Assembly (NCBI GenBank): GCA_030544165.1
Contig: JAUNRP010000132.1
Coordinates: 1-5,861, forward strand
From: a bacterium
GTDB taxonomy: Bacteria; Actinomycetota; Actinomycetes; Actinomycetales; Actinomycetaceae
Length of the DNA stretch: 5,861 bases
Reading direction: 5' to 3'
Every line of letters starts with the position of its first letter. Positions within the stretch are counted from its first letter, which is position 1. Made by a program: the position numbers and the translations under genes. Shown one piece after another: positions 5,253 to 5,861 of the stretch. A model generated the notes under the pieces. That model was not told the origin of the DNA. It searched no databases and worked only from the letters and a program-made list of their open reading frames with translations.

Positions 5253-5279
5253 GGCTGCAAGAATGGGCGGATGCAGCCC
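5252..5279 (+). promoter_or_regulatory. 8-bp inverted repeat over the start of the STM3941-like gene
   Basis: GGGCTGCA (5252-5259) and TGCAGCCC (5272-5279) are perfect reverse complements with a 12-nt loop. The start codon (5271-5273) straddles the loop and the 3' arm. If the transcript begins upstream, the stem would hide the start. If the mRNA is leaderless, the element could instead act at DNA level as an operator. A weak -10-like AAGAAT (5259-5264) sits 6 nt before the ATG, which would suit a leaderless start, but no convincing -35 box was found. Confidence 0.4.
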
Positions 5280-5777
5280 CTCGAGATCCGCCACTCGCTC
5301 GCCGACGCCCTCCGAATGGTCTGGATCCCGGTGGCCGTGGCCGTGGTGGCGGTGACGGTCAGCTTCCTCCAGAACACCCTGACGTGGCTGTGGATCGTGG
5401 GTGGGACGATCGTGCTGGTGGTGGCGGCCGTCTCGGTCTACCGCACCCTGAGCGGCGCCGCGCCCCTCACCCTCACCACGGACGGGATCGAGATCGGGGA
5501 CGGCGGGACCGTGGCGTGGGACAACATCGAGGAGATCGGCGAGGCCAAGCAGCGCGGGGTGTTCGGCCCGGTTCCGGCGATCGGCGTTCGGCTGAAAAAC
5601 CGCAAGCGCTTCGAGGAGACCCTGAATGGCCGCCCCCCGGGCCTGAAGAACCGCGACTTCTCCGGCGGCTGGGACCTCGTCTGGTCCGGCGCCATGCTCC
5701 CGGACAAGCCCGGCACGGTGGAGCGGGTCATCCGGGAGTACCGTAGCCGCGCCGCTGATTTCCGACGACGGCGGTAA
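5271..5777 (+). CDS. STM3941-like membrane protein with PH-like domain
   Basis: A 168-aa protein with two predicted transmembrane helices (about 16-34 and 38-58), then a cytoplasmic PH-like beta domain. The layout matches STM3941-family proteins: a short PLEIRHS start, paired helices, LTLTTDGIEIGDGGTVAWDNIEEIG (66-90), then GVRLKNRKRFEETL (105-118), and a C-terminal VERVIREYRSRAADFRRRR (150-168) with a very basic tail. The function of the family is unknown; the domain may read or scaffold something at the inner face of the membrane. ATG 5271 is chosen because the protein then begins with the usual PLEIRHS segment; the longer frame from GTG 5199 adds 24 low-complexity residues across the repeat and hairpin with no ribosome site. 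No good Shine-Dalgarno sequence precedes ATG 5271 either (GGGCGG abuts it), which fits a leaderless start. It is probably a separate transcription unit from the hydrolase operon. Confidence 0.75.
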   Translation: MQPLEIRHSLADALRMVWIPVAVAVVAVTVSFLQNTLTWLWIVGGTIVLVVAAVSVYRTLSGAAPLTLTTDGIEIGDGGTVAWDNIEEIGEAKQRGVFGPVPAIGVRLKNRKRFEETLNGRPPGLKNRDFSGGWDLVWSGAMLPDKPGTVERVIREYRSRAADFRRRR

Positions 5778-5861
5778 CCCAGGGCGGGACTGCCCCCTCC
5801 ACCCGGCACCCCACCCCACATCCCCACATCTCCACAACCGCATATACCCCTATCCCCAAAT
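5778..5861. other. C-rich, G-poor noncoding tail of the window
   Basis: No coding frame is supported here. The plus strand has seven C runs of three or more bases and very few G after 5806, including a CCCCACAT direct repeat (5814-5829). On the minus strand, the runs at 5793-5825 meet the usual G-quadruplex pattern, with loops of 4, 4, 1 and 4 nt. A 4-bp stem, GGGC (5782-5785) with GCCC (5792-5795), follows the stop but is too weak to call a terminator. The first 40 bases of the window are similarly C/A-rich. Confidence 0.5.

Noticed and set aside
5168..5746. Alternative plus-strand frame over the STM3941-like gene
   Set aside because: It is low-complexity Arg/Gly text with no hydrophobic segments. 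The overlapping frame gives two clean transmembrane helices and a PH-like domain.

Overview
The window is chromosomal-looking DNA of very high G+C content. Its codons strongly favour G or C in third position, and its families (a DUF6507-like small helical protein, a DUF1023 alpha/beta hydrolase, an MpaB/DUF2236 oxygenase) are typical of Actinomycetia, probably a Micrococcales-type organism. The genus cannot be fixed from the sequence alone. No rRNA, tRNA, CRISPR array, insertion sequence or phage gene was seen.

Layout. (1) 57-1103, plus strand: a complete GshB-type glutathione synthase of the ATP-grasp fold, with a good ribosome binding site. (2) 1104-1240: a short gap between convergent genes. 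It carries a 51-bp tandem repeat of about three copies, the last of which runs into the 3' end of the next gene and contains its stop codon. (3) 1241-2137, minus strand: an MpaB/Lcp-like (DUF2236) haem oxygenase-family protein, possibly translated from a leaderless mRNA. (4) 2138-2248: a divergent promoter region with a plausible promoter on each strand and a 12-bp palindrome in the spacer of the plus-strand one. (5) 2249-5113, plus strand: a compact operon of a 118-aa DUF6507/WXG100-like helical protein, a 25-codon mini-ORF, a 653-aa protein with an ESX/LXG-like N-terminal half and a DUF1023 serine hydrolase domain, and an unrecognised 157-aa acidic protein. (6) 5114-5270: an intergenic gap with two 18-bp direct repeats, whose core resembles that of the 51-bp repeat, and a G+C-rich hairpin. 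(7) 5271-5777, plus strand: an STM3941-like membrane protein with two transmembrane helices and a PH-like domain. The last 84 bases are noncoding, C-rich and G-poor.

How the parts work together. The operon in (5) looks like a type VII secretion-associated or envelope-associated cassette: a small WXG100-like partner, a larger protein with its own helical N-terminus and a lipase-like domain, and a possible accessory or immunity protein. The most distinctive local signal is the junction at 2602-2680. The mini-ORF overlaps the gene before it and the gene after it by ATGA. The hydrolase start codon lies inside the 3' arm of a perfect 10-bp inverted repeat, and a G-quadruplex-like G-tract sits in the loop. 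This suggests that hydrolase translation depends on ribosomes that have just read the mini-ORF. That is inference from sequence and has not been tested.
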